From assembly GCA_036744005.1 (NCBI GenBank), contig DAINOJ010000024.1, forward strand, positions 1 to 24,215: DNA of 24,215 nucleotides. Direction: 5' to 3'. This DNA comes from CALCNS01 sp937897315 (GTDB lineage: Bacteria > Bacillota > JAAYKD01). The notes beneath the pieces are model-generated. The model made no database searches. It was not told the DNA's origin and worked only from the letters and a program-made list of their open reading frames with translations. Position numbers and translations under genes: made by a program. This document shows positions 5,583-14,173 of this stretch, one piece after another. The stretch's first letter is position 1, and every line of letters begins with the position of its first letter.

Positions 5583-7450
5583 CGATTTGACTCCTTATCC
5601 AAGAGATTTTGAACCCCATAATCCATGCAAACACCGCAAAGACTACATGGACCAAATCGGCAATCGTCTGTTTCTAGTTCTTTCAATGCTAAATCCCACT
5701 GCTCCACGAGCCATTCTTTGCGAACGCCACTATCTAAATGTTCCCAAGGTAATACTTCAGTGATTTCTTTGGTGTGATTTGCATAATAACGATGATCAAC
5801 GCCGCATTCCTCAATCGCTCGTTTCCAGAGATCAAAACGAAAATGCTCTGTCCAGCCGTCAAATCGAGCTCCCAGCTCATGGGCTCGTTCGATAACGGCC
5901 GATAACCTTCGGTCACCCCGACTGAATAGCGCTTCCAGATCACTGGTATTCACATCATGAGTGGAAAGTTCTATTGCTCGATCTCGAATCATGCTTCGCA
6001 ATAATTGTTGACGTCTTCGAATCTCCTCCGGAGAAATCTGACCCATCCATTGAAATGGTGTATGTGGTTTCGGCACGAAAGTAGAAACGCTAATGCTGAT
6101 TCGAAGTCTTCCTTGCCTTTTCTTTTGACGATATACACCCGCAATACGTTCAGCTAAACGAATAATCTCGGCTAAATCTGCATCAGTTTCTCCTGGTAAT
6201 CCCAACATAAAGTATAATTTTAAACTACTCCACCCGGCATCAAATGCACCGCTAACCGCTTCCATGATTTGTGACTCACTAACTCTTTTATTGATAATAT
6301 TGCGCAATCTCTGACTCCCAGCTTCCGGAGCTAACGTCAACCCGCTCTTACGAACCTGTTGAACTTTTTCAGCAATATCGACCGAAAAGCTATCAACTCG
6401 CAGGGACGGTAGAGCCACTCCTACCCCTTGACAACCGTAGTCATGCAAGAGAGTGTCTACGAGGGACTCGATTTGCGAATAATCCATACTAGAGAGAGAT
6501 ATTAAAGAGATTTCATCATATCCGGTCGATTGTATGAGGATTTTTGCTTGGTTCAGCAACGTCTCCAAACTGCGCTCCCGTACGGGGCGATAAATACATC
6601 CGGCTTGACAAAAGCGACATCCCGCCGTACAGCCGCGGAATAACTCAATCATCGCTCGATCATGAATCACTTCTCCATAGGGAAGAAGCAGCGCATCGGG
6701 ATATTCAGCTTGATTTAAATCCTTAACAATGGCTCTTCTGACTGGCATAGGGGCATTTTCCACTAATCTCTCAATTCCTTGAAACGTATGCTGTTCATCA
6801 TACTTTGGCATATAGAAAGCTGGGACATAAACACCGTCAAACTCCGCAGCTTTCATTAAAAACTCTTGGCGCGGTGGGCGCTTTTGATACTTCTTCTGAA
6901 GATTTCTATACAGATGAAGCAATTGTGGTAATATTTCTTCTCCATCCCCCAAGACAACCAAATCCAAAAAGTCCGCAATGGGCTCCGGATTAAAAGCCCC
7001 CGGACCTCCCGCAAGAATAATGGGTTCTGTTTCTAAGCGATCTTTTGCATAGAGCGAAATTCTTCCCAAATCCAAAATATTGACTAGGTTGCTATAGGTC
7101 AGTTCATATTGCAAGGTAAACCCGAGCAAGGGGAACTCGCAAAGGGGAGTTTTATTCTCTAGCGTCGTTAGTACCGCTTCTTCGCGCCGTAACAAGGCCT
7201 CATAATCCGGCCATGGTGCATATACCCTTTCCATAGAAGCCCACTCAAGTCGATTGACCACATGATAAAGAATTTTCGAGCCTAAGTGTGACATGCCAAT
7301 ATCATAAACATCGGGAAAAGCAAAGGCCATGCGCACTTCTGTCTGAAGTGGATCTTTTACAATTTGATTGATTTCGTTACCTATGTATCGAGTTGGTTTA
7401 TGAACATTTGCCAACTTACTGTCCTGAAGTATATGGTGTTGCTCCTGCAT
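5579..7450 (-). CDS. TIGR03960 family B12-binding-like radical SAM protein
   Basis: 623-residue radical-SAM protein. The N-terminal part (about 40-180) has the Rossmann-like fold of B12-binding domains (LAGGPGAFNPEPIADFLD, then VLGDGEE). The radical-SAM core begins about 260 with the [4Fe-4S]/SAM motif CTAGCRFC (C274, C278, C281), followed by LTLAPEAGSQRLRN (371-384). A second cysteine cluster near the C terminus, C597-x4-C602-x2-C605-x2-C608, could hold an auxiliary cluster. ATG 7450 has AAGGA upstream; the gene has its own promoter (7485-7513) and overlaps its TIGR03936 partner. Substrate unknown. Confidence 0.93.
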   Translation of the reverse strand: MQEQHHILQDSKLANVHKPTRYIGNEINQIVKDPLQTEVRMAFAFPDVYDIGMSHLGSKILYHVVNRLEWASMERVYAPWPDYEALLRREEAVLTTLENKTPLCEFPLLGFTLQYELTYSNLVNILDLGRISLYAKDRLETEPIILAGGPGAFNPEPIADFLDLVVLGDGEEILPQLLHLYRNLQKKYQKRPPRQEFLMKAAEFDGVYVPAFYMPKYDEQHTFQGIERLVENAPMPVRRAIVKDLNQAEYPDALLLPYGEVIHDRAMIELFRGCTAGCRFCQAGCIYRPVRERSLETLLNQAKILIQSTGYDEISLISLSSMDYSQIESLVDTLLHDYGCQGVGVALPSLRVDSFSVDIAEKVQQVRKSGLTLAPEAGSQRLRNIINKRVSESQIMEAVSGAFDAGWSSLKLYFMLGLPGETDADLAEIIRLAERIAGVYRQKKRQGRLRISISVSTFVPKPHTPFQWMGQISPEEIRRRQQLLRSMIRDRAIELSTHDVNTSDLEALFSRGDRRLSAVIERAHELGARFDGWTEHFRFDLWKRAIEECGVDHRYYANHTKEITEVLPWEHLDSGVRKEWLVEQWDLALKELETDDCRFGPCSLCGVCMDYGVQNLLDKESNR

Positions 7451-7484
7451 ATTCGTAATCCTTTCTTCTGTACCGTATCTTTAT

Positions 7485-7513
7485 ATTATAGCCGTAAATG
7501 CCTTATTACGCAA
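7485..7513 (-). promoter_or_regulatory. Promoter for the radical-SAM pair
   Basis: TTGCGT (7508-7513), 17-base spacer, TATAAT (7485-7490) on the minus strand, 34 bases before the start codon. Its -35 abuts the T-tract of the upstream MFS terminator, so the radical-SAM pair is transcribed independently of the transporter. Confidence 0.75.
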
Positions 7514-7547
7514 GAAAAAACGCCCCGGCTTAAGAAGCCAGAGCGTT
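7513..7547 (-). terminator. Strong intrinsic terminator overlapping the MFS stop codon
   Basis: A 13-bp stem with two G-U pairs (7535-7547 with 7519-7531), 3-base loop, followed by TTTTTTCTT on the minus strand. The last codons and the TAA stop of the transporter gene lie inside the hairpin. Confidence 0.92.
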
Positions 7548-8714
7548 ACGCTTGGTAATGGTTCGCAACCACAGTGCTGTCATGGCTACAGCTACTGCAG
7601 CAAAAACGAAAACATATCTCATGCCTATCCAAGTTCCGATGGCACCCCCAATAATGGGACCCAGAGCATTTCCAATATTATTGAAGCTATTGGAAATACC
7701 AAATGCTCGACCCCGGAAGGACTGTGGTACACTTGCTGCGATAATCGCATTAGCCGCTGGAGCAACACCCGCAATGAAGAGTCCATAACTGAATCGTAAT
7801 GCCCCAAATACATAGACATCTCTGGCAAGCATTTGCATGAGGTTCATCACCGAAATTCCCAATAGTGAGATCATTAAAGTCGTCTGAAATCCAATCTTCT
7901 CACCAATTCTTCCCCAAATAGGAGCAGCAATAACGGTGGCAACACCAGCTAGACTAAAGATGATGCCTGTATAGGAAACGATATGATCCCCTACACCCAT
8001 TTCACCAATGTATAAGGTTAATATGGGTTGAATAATCATTAACGATAAAGCAATCATGGTTTGAATGAGAAGCATCGCCATTAAACTTCGATTCCGCCCG
8101 GCTTCCTGGAAATCCTGCAATAGACTCGGTCGTTTATTTTCGGTCTTCACCACTTTTTCATGAACACCGAATATAACAACCAATGTAGCAAGCAGAAGAA
8201 TAGCGCCAGATATCAATAGTGTCATCCTCATACCGAACCGAGCAGCCATAAGACCACCTAACATGGGACCAATAACACTGCCGGCTGAACTACCTGTAGA
8301 AAGAATACCTAAAGAACGACCAATTCGATGGTCCGGAGAATTCGAGGCTACTAGAGATATGGATGATGGAATAAAGCCGGATAGTACTCCATTGAGAAAT
8401 CGAGCGACAAGTAGGTGCCAAGGTTGAGTTGCAAAATACATTAAGATATAAGTAGATGCAATACCAATGCCAGAGCGAATGATCATAGGTTTTTTGCCAT
8501 ATCGATCCGCCAATGAACCCCATATGGGTGACATAATGGAACTGGCAATAAAGGATGCAGAAAACAACATTCCCGACCAAAATTCAACATTCGACTCCTG
8601 GCCAACTTCATGTAACAGTAAGGGCAAAAAGGGAGAGACCAATGAAAAACTAGCTCCCGCAATAAAAACCCCTACCCAAAGGATGTATAAATTCCTTTGC
8701 CAATTGTTCTCCAT
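7530..8714 (-). CDS. MFS drug-efflux-type transporter
   Basis: 394-residue polytopic membrane protein with the pattern of a 12-helix major facilitator. The loop 2-3 signature (motif A) is GSLADRYGKKP (66-76), an echo in the second half reads GRIGEKIGF, and the antiporter-type motif C region is GSVIGPMLGG in helix 5. It resembles the proton-driven multidrug/tetracycline exporters (DHA1-like); the actual substrate cannot be read from sequence. It has its own promoter upstream and a terminator at its stop codon. It sits alone between rodA and the radical-SAM pair, which are usually close neighbours in clostridia, so it looks like an inserted cassette. Confidence 0.9.
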   Translation of the reverse strand: MENNWQRNLYILWVGVFIAGASFSLVSPFLPLLLHEVGQESNVEFWSGMLFSASFIASSIMSPIWGSLADRYGKKPMIIRSGIGIASTYILMYFATQPWHLLVARFLNGVLSGFIPSSISLVASNSPDHRIGRSLGILSTGSSAGSVIGPMLGGLMAARFGMRMTLLISGAILLLATLVVIFGVHEKVVKTENKRPSLLQDFQEAGRNRSLMAMLLIQTMIALSLMIIQPILTLYIGEMGVGDHIVSYTGIIFSLAGVATVIAAPIWGRIGEKIGFQTTLMISLLGISVMNLMQMLARDVYVFGALRFSYGLFIAGVAPAANAIIAASVPQSFRGRAFGISNSFNNIGNALGPIIGGAIGTWIGMRYVFVFAAVAVAMTALWLRTITKRNALAS

Positions 8715-8750
8715 TTATAACGTCTCCGTTCCACTGAAATCAATGTACGG

Positions 8751-8779
8751 ATTATACCCGATTTTGTAGCATCTGACCA
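8751..8779 (-). promoter_or_regulatory. Promoter of the MFS transporter gene
   Basis: TGGTCA (8774-8779, 4/6 match), 17-base spacer, TATAAT (8751-8756) on the minus strand, with the start codon at 8714. An inverted repeat lies just upstream of the -35. Confidence 0.7.
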
Positions 8780-8791
8780 TATATGAAACAG

Positions 8792-8822
8792 CAAATCTTT
8801 CTGGCTATTCTCGAAAGATTTG
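8792..8822 (-). repeat. 10-bp inverted repeat between rodA and the MFS promoter
   Basis: CAAATCTTTC (8792-8801) and GAAAGATTTG (8813-8822) form a perfect 10-bp inverted repeat with an 11-base gap. On the minus strand it is followed by CTGTTTC, a weak T-tract, so it could be a modest terminator for the rodA operon. Because it lies 12 bases upstream of the MFS -35 it could also be an operator for a dimeric regulator. Confidence 0.55.
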
Positions 8823-8836
8823 TATGCTTAGTGAAT

Positions 8837-9973
8837 TCAATTTCCAAAAAAGGTGCGATTGCTTCGCATGGCTATTGAATTAATGATACCTAATCCCCAA
8901 AGCATGGCCATGAGATTCGAACTCGCATAACTCATCAATGGCCAAGGAATACCAGTGACCGGCATCACTCCGAGTGTCATGCCAACATTCACCAACAAAT
9001 GAAATAAAAGCATGCTCGCCATACCGCTGCAAACTAACCGAGCGAACTTATCGTTGGAGATTTTGCCGACTTTATAGATACGGTAAATCATAAACAAGTA
9101 TAGAAGAATGAGACCTGCAGACCCCAGAAATCCAAATTCTTCGGCCAATGCAGAGAAAATCATATCAGAATGCTTTTCGGGTACAAACTCCAATTGAGTT
9201 TGAGTGCCTTGCAAAAAGCCTTTCCCCAAAAGGCGCCCCGAACCTATCGCGATGATGGATTGAATCAACTGCCATGTGTAGCGCGCATACTGATTATTGT
9301 TTTTGTAGTATTCCAAATTCGTAAAAATCAGGATGCGAATTTTCTGATACTCTTCAAGTTTACTCCATAGAATAGGGAAAACAGCAATTCCGGATAACAG
9401 GATACCACCAATGATTTTGATATGTACCCCTGCCATAAAGATCATACCAATCCAAATCGCTAAAAAAACCAAACTTGAACCCAAATCTGGTTGAAGCAAT
9501 ACCAATCCCAAAGGAATCCCCATGAGTAAGAAAAGCCTCACTATACACCAAGAGCTATTGCACTTCTTCTCATCACATAATAGAGTGGCCAAATTCAATA
9601 TCAAGATTATTTTTGCTAGTTCAACCGGTTGTAAACTGAGTGGCCCTAAGGGAATCCATGACTGCCCACCATAATTACCTTCACGGCCTATCAACAATAC
9701 AATGACAAGCATGATGATCATGAAAATATACAACACGTAAAGTAGACTCGTCCAAACATGATAATCCAGATAAGAGCTGACTATAAATAGAAACAGCCCC
9801 AAAAACATGGCAATGAGGTGACGAATCACATAATAATAGGGTTCATCTTCAACAATGTTTCTGCTTGTACTGTATATCATCAGACTGCTAGCCACTAGAA
9901 AAAACAAAACCGATCCAAGGAGTAGCCAGTCTGCATTCTTAAAAAACTTCTTTTCGAAATGAAATGGGTTCAC
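8837..9973 (-). CDS. rodA: RodA, SEDS peptidoglycan glycosyltransferase
   Basis: 378-residue SEDS-family membrane protein that polymerises lipid II during cell elongation together with PBP2 (mrdA, same operon). Ten hydrophobic segments are evident. Family motifs seen are GGQSWIPLGPLSLQPVELAKI (split about 102-122), LLQPDLGSS (159-167), and the catalytic-loop region FVPEKHSDMIFSALAEEFGFLG with D270. The C-terminal motif reads MPVTGIPWPLMSYASSN where most RodA/FtsW proteins have SYGGSS. The frame is open to 10270, but the GTG at 9973 has AAAGGAG seven bases upstream, follows the minD stop and gives normal length. Confidence 0.94.
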   Translation of the reverse strand: MNPFHFEKKFFKNADWLLLGSVLFFLVASSLMIYSTSRNIVEDEPYYYVIRHLIAMFLGLFLFIVSSYLDYHVWTSLLYVLYIFMIIMLVIVLLIGREGNYGGQSWIPLGPLSLQPVELAKIILILNLATLLCDEKKCNSSWCIVRLFLLMGIPLGLVLLQPDLGSSLVFLAIWIGMIFMAGVHIKIIGGILLSGIAVFPILWSKLEEYQKIRILIFTNLEYYKNNNQYARYTWQLIQSIIAIGSGRLLGKGFLQGTQTQLEFVPEKHSDMIFSALAEEFGFLGSAGLILLYLFMIYRIYKVGKISNDKFARLVCSGMASMLLFHLLVNVGMTLGVMPVTGIPWPLMSYASSNLMAMLWGLGIINSIAMRSNRTFFGN

Positions 9974-9990
9974 CGGCTTTCTCCTTTCTG

Positions 9991-10788
9991 TTATGAACGA
10001 AACAGCTGTTTCCACCAGGATTGAGGTTCCTTCTCTTTTTTCTCGATAAGCTCTGCTTTTGGGAAAGGAATCTTCTCTCCTAACATCCTTCTTGCGATGC
10101 GGCGTAAGCATTGGGTAGCAGGGGCAGTATCCGTGCTCATCAGTAATTCTCCAAGATTCGCTGCTCTTTGAAAACCCCGATCTTCGTAAACAATACCTAA
10201 TAAAATCGCAGGCAGTAATCCTGCTATGCTCTGTATATCTAGGGCATCTCCAGACTGGATGGAAAACCAATCTACGCGATTGATAATAAACAATGGTTCT
10301 GCTTTGCTATGTTGTAAGGCTTCTAATAACGCTCTTCTACCGTTTTGAATTGCGGTGATATCCGGTGTTACGATAGCAATTAACTGATCTGCCTGATTCA
10401 CAGCAATACGAAATAATTCTCCGATTCCTGCGGGACAATCTATAATAACCCAATCAAATTCATCCTTGAGACTCCTTAATAGTTCTACACTTTCAAACAC
10501 TGGCACCGTTTGTAGCTCTTTTGCTCCAGGCAAAAGAAATAGATTAGGATACCGTGGAACTGGAAGTACCGCATTTTTCCACGACTCTGCACCCGAAATG
10601 ACATGAGAAAAATCAGACTTGATTTGATTCTCTAAATTAAACAGCAAATCTAGATTACGCAATCCAGAATCTCCGTCAATCAACAAGGTTCTCCGGTTGT
10701 GAAGGGCTAGTGCCGCCCCAAGATTTGCTGAAATTGTTGTTTTTCCTGTTCCGCCTTTTCCGGATATGACAGCAATCAATCTACCCAT
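9991..10788 (-). CDS. minD: MinD septum-site ATPase
   Basis: 265-residue deviant-Walker ATPase of the MinD/ParA group. It has the P-loop KGGTGKT (11-17), Walker A' DGDSGLRNLDLLFNLEN (38-54) which is MinD-specific, and DCPAGIG (117-123). The C-terminal amphipathic helix SWWKQLFRS (257-265) is the membrane-targeting sequence. The ATG at 10788 follows GGAGGTGATC, and upstream in-frame codons are inside mrdA. In related genomes minC precedes and minE follows minD at this locus; neither is present, so the protein may work with partners encoded elsewhere (or with DivIVA/MinJ-like factors). Confidence 0.9.
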   Translation of the reverse strand: MGRLIAVISGKGGTGKTTISANLGAALALHNRRTLLIDGDSGLRNLDLLFNLENQIKSDFSHVISGAESWKNAVLPVPRYPNLFLLPGAKELQTVPVFESVELLRSLKDEFDWVIIDCPAGIGELFRIAVNQADQLIAIVTPDITAIQNGRRALLEALQHSKAEPLFIINRVDWFSIQSGDALDIQSIAGLLPAILLGIVYEDRGFQRAANLGELLMSTDTAPATQCLRRIARRMLGEKIPFPKAELIEKKEKEPQSWWKQLFRS

Positions 10789-10801
10789 AGGATCACCTCC
10801 T

Positions 10802-12757
10802 CTAAGGTTTTGGCAATACGATATCCAATGGTAATAAAGGGTTTTGGAAATAGGTACGTAGCATCTGTGAAACGGTGGGACCACAAGCAACGCTTCCGCT
10901 TCTCCCGGCTTCTACTACCATAGCGATTGTGACCACCGGTTCTTCAACCGGCGCAAACGCAGCAAACCATGCATGAGCTTTTAAATCTAGCGGATCGTTT
11001 GCAACTTGGGCGGTACCGGTCTTTGCTGCTACTTGGTACGGCAAATCCTTCCATAAATATAGATTTTCTAAACCCCCAAAATGTACTCTTTCCGAGGTAC
11101 CCCCTGTCTGCGTAACATCGATAAGACCTTGGTACAATGTATCCCAAGTAGAATCTTGAAAATCCACTGTTTTTAGTAAGCTTTTTTGAAATACTTGAAT
11201 TCGATTTCCTTGGTTATCAATAATATAGTCTACTAAAGCAGGAGCGTATCGATTTCCTTTGTTCGCAATTTGAGCCATAGCAGAAGCAACCTGCAAAGGA
11301 GTGAACGCACTGTATTGCTGCCCAATCGCAGAGAAGATGGTTTCACCTTCATACCATTGCTCTTCAGAAATTAAGTAATTCTCATATGCCCAAGTCTTAT
11401 AATCCGGGTTCGATCGATGCGTGAATTGATAAGAAGCCTCTGTTTCGTACAGTAAATCTTCAAAACCTGTGTCTTCACCCAATCCAAACATTTTTGCGTA
11501 CTCATCCAAAGTATCGATGCCAAGGCGTCTGCCCAGTTCAAAGCAATACGAGTTACAGGAATGACTTAATGCTTCAACCGCATTTACCCATCCATGGCTT
11601 GAAGGATAGACCCAGCATTTAGGCGCGTTGTTCTTGTCTAGGACATCATAAAACCCTTTACATTCAATGGTTTCATATTTCTCTACCAAACCACTTTCTA
11701 AAGCTGCTGCTACTGTTATGGGTTTAAAGACAGATCCCGGTGGCAAAGCAGCTAATACTGCTCGATTTAACATAGCATTAGGATATTCTTCTGAACCTAT
11801 GAGATATTGAATTCGCTTTGACTCCTCTTGCAACACACCTAATTCCCAATCATTGGGATCAAAATCGGGATAACTGGCTAAAGCCAAAATTCGCCCCGTT
11901 TGATTCTCCAGCATGACAAATGCTCCGCTATACGCTTCTTTTGCTTGTGATACACCCCAAGGATGTGTTCTAATCACGCTTAAAGAACCTTCCATTAGTT
12001 CTTCAGCCTTTTGTTGGAGCTCAATGTCTATGGTTAAGTGGATGTCTTTTCCCGGAGTCGGTTCGATTCTTTCTAGCACGCGAATGAGATTATCCTGTGA
12101 ATCGACTTCCACAATCACGCCTCCGCTACTCCCGCGCAGCACAGATTCATAAGACCGTTCTAAACCAGCCCTTCCCACCAAATCACCGCTGATATATCCC
12201 TGCCCTGCGGCCCAAGTATCCAAATCATCTTGAGAAATTTCAGAAAGATAGCCCAAAACATGTGAGAGCGTTGCTCCATATGGATATACTCTGATAGGTA
12301 AATAGTCAATATACACCCCTGGCAAACTTTCTGATCGTTCCATCACTCGGGTTACCATGGTAAAGTCCACATCAATAGCAATTTGAACGGCTTCCGCTCT
12401 TCTCTCACGCTGGTTCACCTTGTCTATGATGGATTCCATGGGAATATTTAATAACTGAGCTAAAACCTCAGCAGACTGCTTCACTTGATTCTCACCCAAG
12501 TCGATTAAAGCGATGGTATAAGCCGTGCGAGTTGTTACGACCAATCTACCTTTCACATCGTAAATATTCCCTCTTTGTGGCATTACCCTCAGAACTCTGA
12601 TCCTATTTTCTATGGATTCCGATTCATAGTTTGCCCCTTGAATCAGCTGCAGATAAGATAACCGAACCAATAAGATGAGACCCACAAAAATAATCGCAAA
12701 AACCATCCAGCGATCTCGATTGTGAGCTTTATTTTCATCTCTCCACAGAAAGTTCAT
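10802..12757 (-). CDS. mrdA: Penicillin-binding protein 2 (elongation transpeptidase)
   Basis: 651-residue class B PBP. It has an N-terminal transmembrane helix (about 17-38), a pedestal/dimerisation domain with the RGNIYD motif, and a transpeptidase domain with SVFK (S342-K345), SCN (S400-N402) and KTGT (579-582) active-site motifs. It cross-links new wall as partner of RodA. Two cysteines flank an inserted loop after the SVFK motif (in CKGFYDV and APKCWVY), as in clostridial PBP2s. A TTG five codons upstream overlaps the mreD stop; the ATG at 12757 is preferred because GGTGATC, complementary to the 16S 3' end, precedes it. Confidence 0.95.
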   Translation of the reverse strand: MNFLWRDENKAHNRDRWMVFAIIFVGLILLVRLSYLQLIQGANYESESIENRIRVLRVMPQRGNIYDVKGRLVVTTRTAYTIALIDLGENQVKQSAEVLAQLLNIPMESIIDKVNQRERRAEAVQIAIDVDFTMVTRVMERSESLPGVYIDYLPIRVYPYGATLSHVLGYLSEISQDDLDTWAAGQGYISGDLVGRAGLERSYESVLRGSSGGVIVEVDSQDNLIRVLERIEPTPGKDIHLTIDIELQQKAEELMEGSLSVIRTHPWGVSQAKEAYSGAFVMLENQTGRILALASYPDFDPNDWELGVLQEESKRIQYLIGSEEYPNAMLNRAVLAALPPGSVFKPITVAAALESGLVEKYETIECKGFYDVLDKNNAPKCWVYPSSHGWVNAVEALSHSCNSYCFELGRRLGIDTLDEYAKMFGLGEDTGFEDLLYETEASYQFTHRSNPDYKTWAYENYLISEEQWYEGETIFSAIGQQYSAFTPLQVASAMAQIANKGNRYAPALVDYIIDNQGNRIQVFQKSLLKTVDFQDSTWDTLYQGLIDVTQTGGTSERVHFGGLENLYLWKDLPYQVAAKTGTAQVANDPLDLKAHAWFAAFAPVEEPVVTIAMVVEAGRSGSVACGPTVSQMLRTYFQNPLLPLDIVLPKP

Positions 12758-12768
12758 GGGATCACCAC

Positions 12769-13278
12769 TCAATCTTTTATAATACCGATCTTCTTCTCAA
12801 ATTGTAGAAACCTTCTAAACAAATAGTACATGCCAATAAACACTGCACCACTAACGAGAAAAGAGGCTCCAATTATCTGCCAGTATTTTCCTGATGGGAA
12901 AAAAGGTCCAGGATAGAACATACGATAGCCCAAGAATAGCATTATTTCATGGGCAAAGTATCCTCCCGTAAAAGCCAATGCGGGAACCCCGGCTTGATTC
13001 TCTAAATACATACCGTGCAGTCTTCCGGCCAGAAAACCCATCAATGCTTTCAAAAGAATCTGAAATCCAAAAGGTTGACCAAAAAAGCAATCGGCTACGA
13101 GCCCAACGACCATTCCGAACAGGCAGCCTTCTTTCGATCCTTGGAGTAACCCGTAGGCTAAAACAATAATCATCATCAAATCGACCTTAATCGTTTGTAG
13201 CATGACTTGGGGAAGGATGGTCATTTGTAGAATCAAAGCCACAACAAGAATGGCAAGCCACATTATCCTGTGTTTCAT
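12769..13278 (-). CDS. mreD: MreD rod-shape membrane protein
   Basis: 169-residue hydrophobic protein with five to six membrane segments. The signature region GSKEGCLFGMVVGLVADCFFGQPFG (split at about 48-72) followed by ALMGFLAGRL is typical of MreD. It is part of the elongasome linking MreC, PBP2 and RodA. Its ATG overlaps the mreC stop by ATGA, and its own stop lies just upstream of mrdA, so the three are coupled. Confidence 0.9.
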   Translation of the reverse strand: MKHRIMWLAILVVALILQMTILPQVMLQTIKVDLMMIIVLAYGLLQGSKEGCLFGMVVGLVADCFFGQPFGFQILLKALMGFLAGRLHGMYLENQAGVPALAFTGGYFAHEIMLFLGYRMFYPGPFFPSGKYWQIIGASFLVSGAVFIGMYYLFRRFLQFEKKIGIIKD

Positions 13279-14153
13279 GGTGTTACCCCGTTCGGGTTTG
13301 CGATAGCATTCGGTTGGGATATCTTAACGCTGGATAATATCATCACTTCGAACAGTGATGTAAATTCCTCTGAAGGTTCAATATAAGCCGTTTGATGCAT
13401 TCCAGTACCCTTTGGATCGATTTTCCCAATTATCCCGATTGTTAAACCTGCCGGATATAAATCGCTCAATCCAGATGTAACAACTTTATCTCCGACTTGT
13501 ATTTCAGCGGTTCCCGGTAACAGAGTGAGTTTCAATGATGAGGTATTCGCGCCTTGACCACTGGCGATGCCGAGATATCCTCCCGGTAACACTCGGGCTC
13601 CAACGGAAGTCAGCTCATCTGTCAAAAGCATTAACTCGGCAGTATTTGTGGTCACATTGACGATTTTTCCAAGTACCCCTTGTTTCGAAACGGCTATCAT
13701 TCCTACTTGTATACCCGAAGTACTCCCTAAATTAAGAATATAACGACTAGACCAATTGGTGTTTGGCCATCCGATTATTTTCGCAATGGTGATTTCGTAT
13801 TGCAGATTTTCTTCTTGGTACTGAATCATATCACGGAGTCTTCTATTCTCCGATTCCAAAGTCTCTAATCGAGAATACGCTTGTAATAAAAGGGTGTTAT
13901 GTTCCCTTAATGCAGCGTTCTCCTCTTTCAAGGTGCGAAAGTTCTGAACCGTGTCAAACATATCTTTCCACCATGAGAACACATCGGCCGACCAATCCTG
14001 CAAAGGAGCCATGATCTCACGAGTAATGGTCTGTATGGTGCTACTGATTGTGCTCGTTCTCACATCAAATGCAATTACCAAGACAATACAAAGAACGCCC
14101 ACCAACAAAAGCTGAGTGAAGCGATCTTTTTTTTGATTGAAATTCGGAGGCAT
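13275..14153 (-). CDS. mreC: MreC rod-shape-determining protein
   Basis: 292-residue bitopic protein. Order: short cytoplasmic tail, transmembrane helix (about 15-32), coiled coil rich in E/L/R (about 68-108, containing TLKEENAALREHN), then the extracellular beta domains with the family motifs NLGSTSGIQVGMIAVSKQGVLGKI and GDKVVTSGLSDLYPAGLTIG (each quoted in part). Dimeric MreC activates PBP2/RodA. A tandem GTG start is possible at 14165; the ATG at 14153 is favoured by a GGTGA motif. mreB, normally just upstream, is absent. Confidence 0.93.
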   Translation of the reverse strand: MPPNFNQKKDRFTQLLLVGVLCIVLVIAFDVRTSTISSTIQTITREIMAPLQDWSADVFSWWKDMFDTVQNFRTLKEENAALREHNTLLLQAYSRLETLESENRRLRDMIQYQEENLQYEITIAKIIGWPNTNWSSRYILNLGSTSGIQVGMIAVSKQGVLGKIVNVTTNTAELMLLTDELTSVGARVLPGGYLGIASGQGANTSSLKLTLLPGTAEIQVGDKVVTSGLSDLYPAGLTIGIIGKIDPKGTGMHQTAYIEPSEEFTSLFEVMILSSVKISQPNAIANPNGVTP

Positions 14154-14173
14154 TGTTGTCACCACAATTCGAT

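Noticed and set aside
8290..8580. 96-codon minus-strand frame inside the MFS gene
   Set aside because: Out-of-frame shadow of a hydrophobic gene.
9974..10270. 99-codon upstream extension of rodA
   Set aside because: It lies inside minD in another frame; the GTG at 9973 has a good binding site and gives the normal RodA length.
10789..10890. 34-codon upstream extension of minD
   Set aside because: It overlaps the end of mrdA, and GGAGGTGATC directly precedes the ATG at 10788.
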